NCBI GenBank assembly: GCA_043822065.1
Contig: JBDRCC010000019.1
Span: forward strand, 1-46,783
Direction: 5' to 3'
DNA from: JBDRCC01 sp043822065 [NCBI: archaeon]
GTDB taxonomy: Archaea > Undinarchaeota > CAZHTU01
DNA: 46,783 nucleotides
Notes under the pieces: generated by a model
What the model saw: only the letters and a program-made list of their open reading frames with translations
What the model was told of the DNA's origin: nothing
Database searches by the model: none
Shown: positions 23,091-31,638 of the stretch, in pieces
Numbering within the stretch: position 1 is the stretch's first letter
Layout: each line of letters opens with the position of its first letter
Translations under genes and position numbers: made by a program

Positions 23091-24701
23091 ATGACTAAGA
23101 GTTCAAAGAAAAGCAAAGACACTATAGAAAAGATAGAAACTGAGGTTCAGACCGCAGAAAAGAGGGGGATTAAGCTCCTGAAGTCTGGGGACACTGTCAA
23201 GCTCCTCTCATTTTTCCTTAATGCAATACTCATAGTTTCAATCCTGTTCATTGCGATGAGCCCGGGCGCCGCCCTTAGCGACGTCCTTAGCGGCGTTCGC
23301 GATGCCAGGCAAATGATAGAGAGCGGAGACTGCCAGGGCGCAGCAACCGCGCTTGCCGTCCTTGAGTCAAGGCTTTCACCCCCGACGGTCTCAGGCTCTG
23401 GGGAGGCGGTTGTAATGGAGGTTTATTCGGAATACCTCTGCCCGTACTGCAAGAGGTTCTCCGATGAGGTTATCGTTAAAGTGAGGGAAGACTACGCAGG
23501 CAGGGTTGAGGTTGAATACAAGAATTTCATAGTCCACCCACAGGCGCAGAAAGCCTCCGAGGCGGCTGAGTGCGCGCGAGACCAGAGCAAGTTCTGGGAG
23601 ATGCACGACATCATGTTTGAGAATCTCGGGACTGTCGATGTTGACAGCCTAAAGGGATATGCTAAGGACATCGGTCTTGATACCGAGGCGTTCAATTCCT
23701 GCCTTGACAGCGGAGAAAAGGCAGATGGGATAAACGTTGACACTGCAGAAGGCAGAAAAGCAGGAGTAAGCGGAACCCCCTCGACAGTCATAGCCGGGAA
23801 GACTATAGTCGGCGCGGTAGACTACGCGACGATAAAAGCTGAGTTGGACAAGGCGCTGACTGGAGAGGTTGAACCAGTAAAAGCGGACCCGGACTTTGAG
23901 CTGATTATACTAAATGACGCTGGATGCGAGCTGTGCGACACCACCCAGCTTGAGCAGGCGATAAAAGAACAGTTCTTCCCGACTGCGCAGATACGGACGG
24001 TCCAGTACGACTCCGCCGAGGGCAAGGCGCTTGCAGAGGAGATGGGCGTTATAGCCCTTCCGGCGCTGGTGTTCGGGGAAGAAGTCACAGAGACGCTGAA
24101 CTATGACAAGATAGCCTCCGCCATGGAAAAAGTCGGAAACAAGTACATCCTTGACCACGCCGCAGGCGGGGCAGTCATGTACCTAAACCCGCCGACCGCG
24201 GACGACGATGCGTTTGTAGGTCCGGAAGACGCAAAGGTCGTTGTGATTGAGTTCTCAGACTTCCAGTGCCCGTACTGCCAAAAGTTCAGGGCTGAAACAT
24301 TTGACCAGATAATAGCAGAGTATGGGGACCAGATTAAATTCGTATACCGGGACTTCCCGCTGAGCTTCCACGAGAACGCGCAGAAGGCTGCGGAAGCGGC
24401 GGAGTGCGCCCACGAACAGGGCAAGTTCTGGGAGATGCACGACAGCCTGTATGAGAACCAGGCGGCGCTTGCGGACGAAAACCTGAAGCAGTATGCGTCT
24501 GACATCGGGCTCGATACGGCAAAATTCAACGACTGCCTGGACACTGGCAAGTATGCTGAAGAGGTTGCTGGCGACGTGAAGGACGCCATCGCTGGCGGGA
24601 TAAGCGGAACTCCAGCATTCTTTGTGAACGGCATAAAGGTTACCGGAGCCCAGCCTTTCGAGAGCTTCAAGCAGGTAATAGACTCTGAACTTCAGAAATG
24701 A
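23091..24701 (+). CDS. Membrane-anchored protein with three thioredoxin folds
   Basis: 536 residues. A charged cytoplasmic N-terminus is followed by one membrane helix (residues ~38-58), so the bulk faces outward. Domain 1 (~105-255) is DsbA-like with CPYC at 117-120 and the cis-proline phrase GTPSTV. Domain 2 (~260-365) is a shorter glutaredoxin/thioredoxin-like unit with CELC at 279-282 and a cis-Pro in ALPALVFG. Domain 3 (~375-536) is again DsbA-like with CPYC at 393-396 and GTPAFFVNG. Such proteins form or rearrange disulfides in exported proteins. The fusion of three units is unusual. The next gene, another DsbA, overlaps it by ATGA. Confidence 0.88.
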   Translation: MTKSSKKSKDTIEKIETEVQTAEKRGIKLLKSGDTVKLLSFFLNAILIVSILFIAMSPGAALSDVLSGVRDARQMIESGDCQGAATALAVLESRLSPPTVSGSGEAVVMEVYSEYLCPYCKRFSDEVIVKVREDYAGRVEVEYKNFIVHPQAQKASEAAECARDQSKFWEMHDIMFENLGTVDVDSLKGYAKDIGLDTEAFNSCLDSGEKADGINVDTAEGRKAGVSGTPSTVIAGKTIVGAVDYATIKAELDKALTGEVEPVKADPDFELIILNDAGCELCDTTQLEQAIKEQFFPTAQIRTVQYDSAEGKALAEEMGVIALPALVFGEEVTETLNYDKIASAMEKVGNKYILDHAAGGAVMYLNPPTADDDAFVGPEDAKVVVIEFSDFQCPYCQKFRAETFDQIIAEYGDQIKFVYRDFPLSFHENAQKAAEAAECAHEQGKFWEMHDSLYENQAALADENLKQYASDIGLDTAKFNDCLDTGKYAEEVAGDVKDAIAGGISGTPAFFVNGIKVTGAQPFESFKQVIDSELQK

Positions 24702-25339
24702 AGCCGCCGCTGAAGGTTAGCAAGAACCGGCTTTATGCCATAGGGACGGTCATCGCCCTGTTTGTTGTGCTGATGCTGTTCCTGCTTAGGGAGCCGAACG
24801 GAGGGGCCGGAGTGTCCGTGGCAATAAATACGCTTGACGACCCTGCAAAGGGCCCTGCGGGCGCAAACGCGACCATCATTGTGTTCTCTGACTTTGAGTG
24901 CTCGGCATGCAGGAAGTTCTACATAGTGATGAAGAATGTTGACGCAGAGTATGGGGATAGCGTAAGAGTCGTGTTCAAGGACTTCCCCATTTTGGATATC
25001 CACCCCAGCTCAATGGCTGCGGCTGAAGCGGCAGAGTGTGCTGACGAACAGGGCAAGTTCTGGGATATGCACGACAGCCTGTATGAAAACCAGTTCGCGC
25101 TCGATATGGAAAGCCTTTACCAGCATGCAGAATTCGTCGGGCTCGACATGGACAGGTTTGATACCTGCATGAAGAGCGGGATAATGGCGGTTGAAGTAAG
25201 GGGCGACATCAAGGATGGGATTGCTGCTGGCGTAAGCGCAATCCCGACTTTTTTCATCAATGGCGCCAAGTACGTTGGCGTGTACGACTACGCCAAGGTG
25301 AAGGGGATTGTAGAGCGGGCGCTAAAGACTGCTAAATAG
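24698..25339 (+). CDS. DsbA-like thiol:disulfide oxidoreductase, membrane anchored
   Basis: 213 residues. An N-terminal helix (~11-30) anchors or exports a single DsbA-type domain with active site CSAC (68-71) in IVFSDFECSACRKF, and cis-Pro phrase VSAIPTFFING. The body is similar to domains 1 and 3 of the preceding protein (ECADEQGKFWDMHDSLYENQ recurs almost word for word), so it is probably a duplication product. It is coupled to the upstream gene by ATGA and ends against the convergent PQQ-propeller gene. Confidence 0.9.
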   Translation: MKPPLKVSKNRLYAIGTVIALFVVLMLFLLREPNGGAGVSVAINTLDDPAKGPAGANATIIVFSDFECSACRKFYIVMKNVDAEYGDSVRVVFKDFPILDIHPSSMAAAEAAECADEQGKFWDMHDSLYENQFALDMESLYQHAEFVGLDMDRFDTCMKSGIMAVEVRGDIKDGIAAGVSAIPTFFINGAKYVGVYDYAKVKGIVERALKTAK

Positions 25340-26602
25340 CTATTCGCCAGAAAATGCATACAGCCTGCCGTCCCTGGCAGGTATCACTAAGTAGTTGCCG
25401 AGCGATGCGGGCGAGATGCCCTTTCCGCCCAAGTCGTACTCCCAGACCTGCGTTCCGGTCGCCTTGTCTAAAAGGTATATCTTGCTGTCGTCTGTCCCAA
25501 AGGAGACATAGCCCCCCGCAGCTATTGGATCTGAGTTTATGAAATTCTTTACGTCGAACTGCCATTTCAGCGTACCTGTCTCAAAGTCAAGGGCGTAAAG
25601 CATCTTGTCCCGTGAGGGGGCGTAGACCATTGAGCCGTCCGTCGCAACCGCCCTTACGAGCCTCGGCTCGAGGTTGTAGTTAATCTGGACTGTAGAGTTA
25701 ACCGTTCCAGGGGGTGTTGTGGTGTATTTGCCCATTGTCCCAAAACCCGCATCGTACTTCCAGTTTTGAGCCCCTGAAGAGGCGTCCAAAGAGTATACGA
25801 ATCCGTCGCCTGCGCCAAATATGACAGAGCCGGAGTGGTATACTGGCGAGTGAATCTGCTGGCTCAGGCTGAACCTCCAGAGCTCGTTGCCGTTCAGGGG
25901 GTTCAGGGCAAGAAGCCCCTTGTAGTTTACCCCGATATATGCCCTGTCTTCGCCAAGGGCTGGGGAGGAGTACACATCAGAGCCGGCTTCGAACGCCCAC
26001 ACAAGCTGGCCTGTGTCGGCGTTAAGGCCGAATATCACGTCGGATGCTGCGTTTGCAGAGATTAAGATAGACTCGTAGAGGGCAGGTGCGGAGTGGACCT
26101 TTGCGCCGGAGTCGTGCTTCCATATCATCGTGCCAGTGCCCTTGTCAACTGCGTAAACATCCCCGCTTAGGGAGCCAACATAGACCTGGTTTTCAGTGAC
26201 GGTTGGCTTCGTAGTGAGCTTGTAATCGGTTGCAAACTCCCAGATAAGCTCGCCTGTTTCCAGGCTGTATGCCTGAAGCCGCCGGTAGTCCGAGGAGACA
26301 TAAACAACGCCGTCTTCTATCGTTGGAGGGTTTATCCAGCCGATTGAGGCAGACGGAAGGACTATCGCCATCCAGACAAGATTGAGCGGAGGAGTAAGGG
26401 CTTCGGGAATAGCCGCTTCGGGGGCTGACTCTGGCAGAGCTGGTGCCTCTGGCGGCTCTAACGCCTGATCTGATGGAAGGGTGCCGACGCCCTCTTCAGA
26501 TATTGCGTCCCCAGCTATATCCTCTGCAGTCTGCCCATCGGGAGGCTGCTGGACGCAGCCTAAGACAAGGAGGATGAGCAGAATCGGCAATAGTTTCCTC
26601 AT
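25340..26602 (-). CDS. PQQ-type beta-propeller lipoprotein
   Basis: About 420 residues from the ATG at 26602. An earlier in-frame ATG at 26701 would prefix non-signal sequence. The start is a signal peptide with lipobox LLVLGC (Cys16), then a Pro/Ala/Glu-rich linker to ~residue 80. Seven or eight propeller blades follow, each like AYSLETGELIWEF or YALDFETGTLKWQF. Such propellers occur in quinoprotein dehydrogenases and in non-enzymatic assembly proteins such as BamB; no PQQ ligands are clear, so a structural or binding role at the cell surface is more likely. The minus-strand TATA is TTTATTAAATACC (about 26619-26632). The lipobox resembles that of the lipoproteins at 38-45 kb. Confidence 0.88.
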   Translation of the reverse strand: MRKLLPILLILLVLGCVQQPPDGQTAEDIAGDAISEEGVGTLPSDQALEPPEAPALPESAPEAAIPEALTPPLNLVWMAIVLPSASIGWINPPTIEDGVVYVSSDYRRLQAYSLETGELIWEFATDYKLTTKPTVTENQVYVGSLSGDVYAVDKGTGTMIWKHDSGAKVHSAPALYESILISANAASDVIFGLNADTGQLVWAFEAGSDVYSSPALGEDRAYIGVNYKGLLALNPLNGNELWRFSLSQQIHSPVYHSGSVIFGAGDGFVYSLDASSGAQNWKYDAGFGTMGKYTTTPPGTVNSTVQINYNLEPRLVRAVATDGSMVYAPSRDKMLYALDFETGTLKWQFDVKNFINSDPIAAGGYVSFGTDDSKIYLLDKATGTQVWEYDLGGKGISPASLGNYLVIPARDGRLYAFSGE

Positions 26603-26721
26603 GGCATCAGTTAAGGGGCTGGTATTTAATAAATTTTCTAAGGGCAAAATAAGACGGGGCGTGAGGTAGGAAACGTTTTTATAGGGTAACCCCTTAAGCA
26701 TGAGACTTGGGGGTTTTTCAA

Positions 26722-27843
26722 ATGAAGACTACTGTTTCAATTATAAAGGCTGATGTGGGCTCTGTGGCTGGGCACATTGTCTGCCCGCCTGAGCTGCTGG
26801 ATATTGCTGACTGCAAGCTAAACGAGGCGCTTGACAAGGTAATCTCTGACTATTATGTCACTAGGTGCGGGGACGACCTTGAGCTTATAATGTGCCACTC
26901 GAACGGGGCAAACAGCCCGAAGGTCCACAAGCTTGCCTGGGACACCTTCACCGCCTGCACAGACGAGGCAAAGAAGTTAAAATTGTACGGCGCCGGGCAG
27001 GACCTGCTGAAGAATGCGTTTTCCGGAAACGTGAAGGGGATGGGCCCAGGAGTCGCCGAGCTCGAGTTCGAGGAGCGGAAATCAGACCCGATAGTGTGCT
27101 TCATGGCTGACAAGACAGACCCTGCGGCATTCAACCTCCCAATCTACAAGATTTTTGCAGACCCGTTCAACACTGCCGGGCTCGTAATAGACCCCAAAGC
27201 CCACTGCGGGTTCAAGTTTGAGGTCTACGACATCTACAAGTCCAAGAAGATAATGCTGTCGTGCCCGGAGGAAATGTACGACCTCCTGTCGCTTATAGGC
27301 ATAACGTCAAGGTATGTGGTCAAGCGCGTGTTCTCGAGGGAGAACGAGCCGGCGGCCACGATTTCGACTGACAAGCTGTCAAGGATAGCCGGCGAGTACG
27401 TCGGCAAGGACGACCCGGTCGCAATTGTAAGGGGCCAATCGGGCTTCCCCGCAATCGGGGAGGTTGTCGAGCCGTTTGCATTCCCGCACCTGGTTGCCGG
27501 ATGGATGCGCGGAAGCCACAGGGGGCCGCTGATGCCGGTCTCTGAGGAGGACGCAACCCCCAGCAGGTTCGACGGGCCGCCAAGGATAATGGCGCTCGGG
27601 TTCCAGGTGTCAAACGGCACGCTGATAGGGCCTGTTGACATTTTCGCTGACAAGTCTTTCGACAATGCCAGGCAGAAAGCCCTGGACATAGCGGATTACA
27701 TGAGGAGGCACGGCCCATTCCAGCCGCACCTTCTCGACATGGAAGACCTTGAATACACAACCGTCCCGGCGGTGCTGAAGAAGCTGGAGAAGCGGTTTGT
27801 CACATTGGGCAAAGAGGAGAGCCGGTCGTTTAGGAAGGGCTAA
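26722..27843 (+). CDS. fbp: Fructose 1,6-bisphosphate aldolase/phosphatase (archaeal, class V)
   Basis: 373 residues from the ATG at 26722, which has a GGGGG Shine-Dalgarno (26709-26713); an upstream TTG at 26707 is in frame but unneeded. The start KTTVSIIKADVGSVAGHIVCP, then the segments GPGVAELEFEERKSDPIV and FMADKTDPAAFNLPIYKIF, and FDGPPRIMALGFQVSNG are those of the archaeal bifunctional enzyme. It condenses triose phosphates to fructose 1,6-bisphosphate and dephosphorylates it, committing carbon to gluconeogenesis. Metal-binding and Schiff-base regions appear complete. A TATA-like TTTTTATA lies at 26676-26683. Confidence 0.94.
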   Translation: MKTTVSIIKADVGSVAGHIVCPPELLDIADCKLNEALDKVISDYYVTRCGDDLELIMCHSNGANSPKVHKLAWDTFTACTDEAKKLKLYGAGQDLLKNAFSGNVKGMGPGVAELEFEERKSDPIVCFMADKTDPAAFNLPIYKIFADPFNTAGLVIDPKAHCGFKFEVYDIYKSKKIMLSCPEEMYDLLSLIGITSRYVVKRVFSRENEPAATISTDKLSRIAGEYVGKDDPVAIVRGQSGFPAIGEVVEPFAFPHLVAGWMRGSHRGPLMPVSEEDATPSRFDGPPRIMALGFQVSNGTLIGPVDIFADKSFDNARQKALDIADYMRRHGPFQPHLLDMEDLEYTTVPAVLKKLEKRFVTLGKEESRSFRKG

Positions 27844-27967
27844 GCGGCAGATACTGCAAGGTTTCAGTTAAGCTAACATAATACCCAGCCGAAGGCAGCG
27901 AAGCAGCTTGCCCACAAGCCTGCGGAGTTAATAGTGGGCATAAGAAACACGGAATAAGCTGGAACTA
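27844..27967. other. Intergenic stretch with an inverted repeat
   Basis: No credible gene. TGCCCAC/GTGGGCA-type arms (about 27909-27915 and 27934-27940) can pair around an 18-base loop, and GCAGCGAAGCAGC is locally repetitive. It lies between the tail ends of two convergent genes, so a terminator or small RNA is possible. Confidence 0.3.
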
Positions 27968-29413
27968 TTAAGCCTCGGCAGGAGCGGTTTCTGCAACAGC
28001 AGTTCCAGAGGGAGTGGGCGGTGGCGACCGGAATGGCGCTTCCTGTTTGCTGTCCTCGCGCCGGAGGCCTGCAATATCCTCTGCCTCTAATGCCGGCTCT
28101 TTCTCCCCTGATTCTGATATTTTCCTTGTGAGCTTGTTCATCCGTGCAGCCTGGAACTTGCCTTTCCAAAGGTTGTAGGACGCTATCTGCTCGAACCCCT
28201 TGAGCAGCTCCTCCTTAAGCGCTTTGTCTGCCTCAGCCTCGAATTCGACACCCTTGAGCATGCCTGCTGTGTTTTCGGCGTAGTAGACGATTATCGCCAG
28301 CTGGTGGAACACCGAAAGCGCCTCTGCAAGCTTTGCGCGCTTTACAATCTCCTTTGCTGGAATCTTGTAGGCTTCACCCAGCTTGTCGGCGTACTTCCGC
28401 ACCAGGATTGACAGTATCTCAAGGTATATTGTGGTCACGAGGTTGTCCATGCCCCTCTTTACAAGGTTCAGGCTCTCCTTGTTCCCGGTTTTTATGAAAT
28501 CATCGTAAAGGTTGAGTATGTTCCTGCCCTCGACGCCCCAGAATGAGTTTCTGGTCGCCTCGTTCTCCATAAGGTCGCTGCACCGGTTCTGTGAAACCAG
28601 GTCAGCCGCAGATATGTGCATCTGGTGCCTAAGCCTGCGGAGCTCTAAGCTCTGGCCGGAGAGGGCCCCTTTGAACCCTACTGCCTGCTCGAATTTTGAG
28701 AGTGTGAAAAGCGCGTGCGGGCAGACGTAGGCGAGCGCCTGGATTGCGTATTTGCCCTCGGCGCGCAGGCCGCGCTTTATTATAGGCTCCTTGAACTCGA
28801 CGTCTTTGTTTAAAGTCTGCTCCATTTTGTCAAGGTATTCAAGGAACTGCTTTTGGCTCCCGTCCTTGCCGTGGTCTTTTTCGAGGTTCTTTAGCGCCTC
28901 GGAGTAGTGGGACTTTATCTCCTTGTCGAGCTTCATCAGCTTTTTTCTCGTCTCTATCTCGAATTTTAGCGTGCTTCGGGATGACCTCTCGCTGACGTTG
29001 CTGTATATTATCCTCTCAAGAAGGCGGTTTAGGATAAGGAGCTCGAGTGCAAGGTTGCCAAGGTACTCAAGCTCGAAGTCCTTGAGTATGCCAGCCTTGG
29101 ACAGGCTGTCCTTATCCTTCCTGAGCTTGTCATAATCTGAGTTTTCTGCAACGATTGTGCCAACGAGGGAGCAAAGCGGGAATGTGGTCTTCTGCTTTCC
29201 CTGTGCCTGCAGCTCGCGCCTGACGAATGGGCAGCCAAAAACGCGCTGGGTGTTCAGGACATCAAGCGGGTGGCCTATTGTCTCCATCGCAAGCGGGCAG
29301 GCGCACTTAATCTTGTCTACCTGGTTGTAGCCTTTGGTGTGCAGTTTTGTCTTTAAGTCGGTTATTTTCTTCTCTACGTAGCTGTTTACATGCCCAGTTA
29401 TGTCTTCGCCCAT
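27968..29413 (-). CDS. Large unrecognised protein with four N-terminal cysteines (481 residues)
   Basis: No family is recognised. Residues 1-90 hold four cysteines (C37, C39, C61, C81) in KCACPLAME, FGCPFVRRE and FPLCSLVG, a spacing that could bind a metal or Fe-S centre. Residues ~95-410 are helical and charged, with no membrane segment. The last ~35 residues are Pro/Ala/Ser-rich (SPPPTPSG and so on), probably disordered. Its start is 11 bases after the stop of a 500-residue orphan, which ends in a similar Pro/Ser/Ala tail, so the two are likely partners in one complex. Confidence 0.8.
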   Translation of the reverse strand: MGEDITGHVNSYVEKKITDLKTKLHTKGYNQVDKIKCACPLAMETIGHPLDVLNTQRVFGCPFVRRELQAQGKQKTTFPLCSLVGTIVAENSDYDKLRKDKDSLSKAGILKDFELEYLGNLALELLILNRLLERIIYSNVSERSSRSTLKFEIETRKKLMKLDKEIKSHYSEALKNLEKDHGKDGSQKQFLEYLDKMEQTLNKDVEFKEPIIKRGLRAEGKYAIQALAYVCPHALFTLSKFEQAVGFKGALSGQSLELRRLRHQMHISAADLVSQNRCSDLMENEATRNSFWGVEGRNILNLYDDFIKTGNKESLNLVKRGMDNLVTTIYLEILSILVRKYADKLGEAYKIPAKEIVKRAKLAEALSVFHQLAIIVYYAENTAGMLKGVEFEAEADKALKEELLKGFEQIASYNLWKGKFQAARMNKLTRKISESGEKEPALEAEDIAGLRREDSKQEAPFRSPPPTPSGTAVAETAPAEA

Positions 29414-29424
29414 TGTTCTTCAGT

Positions 29425-30927
29425 TCAGGCAGGTGAGGGCATTCCAGCCCTAAAGGCTGAGCCCTTTGAGGGAGTTGAAGGCTCGGACGGAGGTGCTGCC
29501 TCGCCAGCCGGCTCAAACCCGCTGTCAAATTTCACGCCCTGCTGCTCCATTTGCAGAAGGCTCGTGATTACGCCGTCTATCGGCTTCTTTGTAGTCTGCC
29601 CGGTTACAGTCTCGGTTATTGCCTTCGGCAGGTTTGCCACCGTGGCGACTATCCTCGAGACGAAGTTGATTCCGGTGCGGTAGCGCATGGTGTACTGCGC
29701 AAGCTGCGTCCGTATAAGCCTCTGTTTCAGCTCGTACTTCTTAGGAAGCGCAAGTACTGCATTTATGGTGTTTGCGCAGACGTTTATCATGCTGATTAGC
29801 ATTGAGGAGAAATCCTCGTAGGTCGTGAGGATTGCACTGCCAAGAAGTATCCTCTCGTTCTTCGAGAGTGAGGCTATGAGCCTCCGGACATTGCTGCTTC
29901 CGCTGAGAAGCCTTGCTGCGGAGCGGCATCCCTCGATGCTTATCTCCCCCGTGAACCTGACTTCAGAGAGCCTGCCCATGACGAAGTCAGAAACTTTTGT
30001 CGCCTCGTCTACGGTACAGTCAGCAAGGTTTACCCCCGCAAGCTCCTGGGACTCCTTTATCAGCTTAAGTATTGCGGCTATTGTGTGCAGGCCGCTGTCG
30101 TTGTACATGTTTACAACTGCCCTGGACTTCATCATTATGCTTCCGCCGGTGACGTAGTGGACAAACATTACCTGGTCGTCTATGTCCAATTTTGCGCCGC
30201 CGAAGCCAGCCCTTTCGGCAAGCCGCCTGGAAACCCCCGCATATTTCTTTGAGACCTCGCCCAAGACTACATCCTGCGATTTTACAGGCAGGCGGATGAC
30301 GCGCCCGATAACCTGGTTGTCGATTACCTGCAGGTACCTCAGCGTAGGCTTGAACTGGCTGCCCACGTCAAGAAGGCGGTTCATCCTCCTTGCGTCGAGG
30401 TTGATTGACTCGTCGTTGAGCCTGACCCACTCTCGCCACAGGTCGGCGATTAGGTAGGACATTATTACCCTCTCATGCTCTGGCCTAGACTGGAACTTGG
30501 CAGCCTCGCCCTTGTCAAGGAGTAGCTTCGAGATGAAAGCGAACATGCCGATGAAAGGCAGGTCGCCGTTGTCCTCGTATTTGTCTATTACCTTGAACAG
30601 GTATACGGTCTGGTCGTTTTTCGAGGAATAGTCAACATCTGCAGCTGTCTTGACCTTCTTGCCCTTTGGCATCCCCTTGTAGAACTCGGAGAGCATTTTC
30701 TGGTAAGTTTCAAAAAAGACGCGGTAGGCGCCCCAGAACTGGTCCACTACAAGCCTGTTTTGTTTTCCGCTGATTGGGAGGCCGAAATATATGCCCTCGG
30801 TCATCCGCATTAGGGCGCCAGCCTTGCCGCCAAGCGCCTGGGTCCTTCCCCAGAGGGAAAAGACATGGCTGCGCAAAAAATCCTGCGCGACTAATTCATC
30901 AAGCCGGTTTATTGGTCTGAGCCTCAT
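29425..30927 (-). CDS. Large unrecognised protein (500 residues) paired with the Cys-containing orphan
   Basis: No family is recognised. The protein is soluble and mixed in composition. It opens MRLRPINRLDELVAQDFLRSH and has segments such as LPFIGMFAFISKLLLDKGEA, DDQVMFVHYVTGGSIMMKS and KNERILLGSAILTTYEDFSSM, with helical character throughout. The last ~30 residues are Pro/Ser/Glu/Ala-rich, like those of the downstream partner. A clean minus-strand TATA CTTTTATATAC (about 30946-30956) lies ~20 bases before the ATG. The pair looks like a two-gene operon that is likely lineage-restricted. Confidence 0.8.
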   Translation of the reverse strand: MRLRPINRLDELVAQDFLRSHVFSLWGRTQALGGKAGALMRMTEGIYFGLPISGKQNRLVVDQFWGAYRVFFETYQKMLSEFYKGMPKGKKVKTAADVDYSSKNDQTVYLFKVIDKYEDNGDLPFIGMFAFISKLLLDKGEAAKFQSRPEHERVIMSYLIADLWREWVRLNDESINLDARRMNRLLDVGSQFKPTLRYLQVIDNQVIGRVIRLPVKSQDVVLGEVSKKYAGVSRRLAERAGFGGAKLDIDDQVMFVHYVTGGSIMMKSRAVVNMYNDSGLHTIAAILKLIKESQELAGVNLADCTVDEATKVSDFVMGRLSEVRFTGEISIEGCRSAARLLSGSSNVRRLIASLSKNERILLGSAILTTYEDFSSMLISMINVCANTINAVLALPKKYELKQRLIRTQLAQYTMRYRTGINFVSRIVATVANLPKAITETVTGQTTKKPIDGVITSLLQMEQQGVKFDSGFEPAGEAAPPSEPSTPSKGSAFRAGMPSPA

Positions 30928-30987
30928 AGTTAGGTATATCTACGCCAGTATATAAAAGCCTTTTCATCTGCTGCCAAGAGGGCAAAT

Positions 30988-31221
30988 TTATATGCCCAGG
31001 CGGATGAACGTCCTGTAAAACCAGACACAGAAGGCAGGCACGATTACAAACAAAAGTGTAAAGGGGCTACATTCGTTTACCATGCACCAGCCGGACTTGA
31101 CTATCTGGATGGGTATGGAATCAGTTTGGGTCTTCGCAACCGCCCTTGCGGCTAAGGAAAGGCCCTGCAGGAGGAGGATTCCAATGAGGGGCGAGTAGTT
31201 CCTAAGCCTCATTCGCATCAC
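30988..31221 (-). CDS. Small membrane protein (77 residues)
   Basis: Two hydrophobic segments, at ~10-28 (SPLIGILLLQGLSLAARAVA) and ~54-72 (FTLLFVIVPAFCVWFYRTF), are joined by a loop with two cysteines (WCMVNEC) that could form a disulfide outside the cell. No family is recognised. The ATG region overlaps the stop of the upstream membrane gene (31218-31221); a second ATG three codons on is an alternative start. Confidence 0.65.
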   Translation of the reverse strand: MMRMRLRNYSPLIGILLLQGLSLAARAVAKTQTDSIPIQIVKSGWCMVNECSPFTLLFVIVPAFCVWFYRTFIRLGI

Positions 31222-31589
31222 TTTTTTTTCTCAAGACCTTTTATCTGGGTCTCGCCAAGATATACCAGGATTATCCCTATCAGCAGGAGCACCAGTATTC
31301 CGACGATTGCCTGGGCAACTACGAAGATGTAGGCAACCCAGAGTATTCCCGCAGAAAGGCAGAATATCCCAGACAGGGAGAGCGCCTCCCAGATGAATCT
31401 GTGCTTCTTGTCGTGGTGCTCGGTCAGGATGAGCTCGCCGCCGACAGCCAGCACAAACCCGATTACTGCAAGTGCAACTGCGGCAAACCTAGACTCGATA
31501 AACGAAACGCCGAAGATAATTGTCAGTGCGGCAGCAAGGAAAACTAGCCACCAACCGGCAAAGGTAAAAACTCGCCATACTTTTTTCAT
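31218..31589 (-). CDS. Four-helix membrane protein (123 residues)
   Basis: Four hydrophobic segments are separated by a charged loop HHDKKHRF and end in a lysine-rich tail. No family is recognised. An AAGGTGAT Shine-Dalgarno (31593-31600) precedes the ATG at 31589, and TATATATTAAT around 31618-31628 is a fitting TATA element. It is divergent from the primase gene and coupled to the small membrane protein downstream. Confidence 0.7.
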   Translation of the reverse strand: MKKVWRVFTFAGWWLVFLAAALTIIFGVSFIESRFAAVALAVIGFVLAVGGELILTEHHDKKHRFIWEALSLSGIFCLSAGILWVAYIFVVAQAIVGILVLLLIGIILVYLGETQIKGLEKKK

Positions 31590-31638
31590 GATATCACCTT
31601 TTTAATGAAGAAGGGGGATTAATATATAAGTCTTTTTG

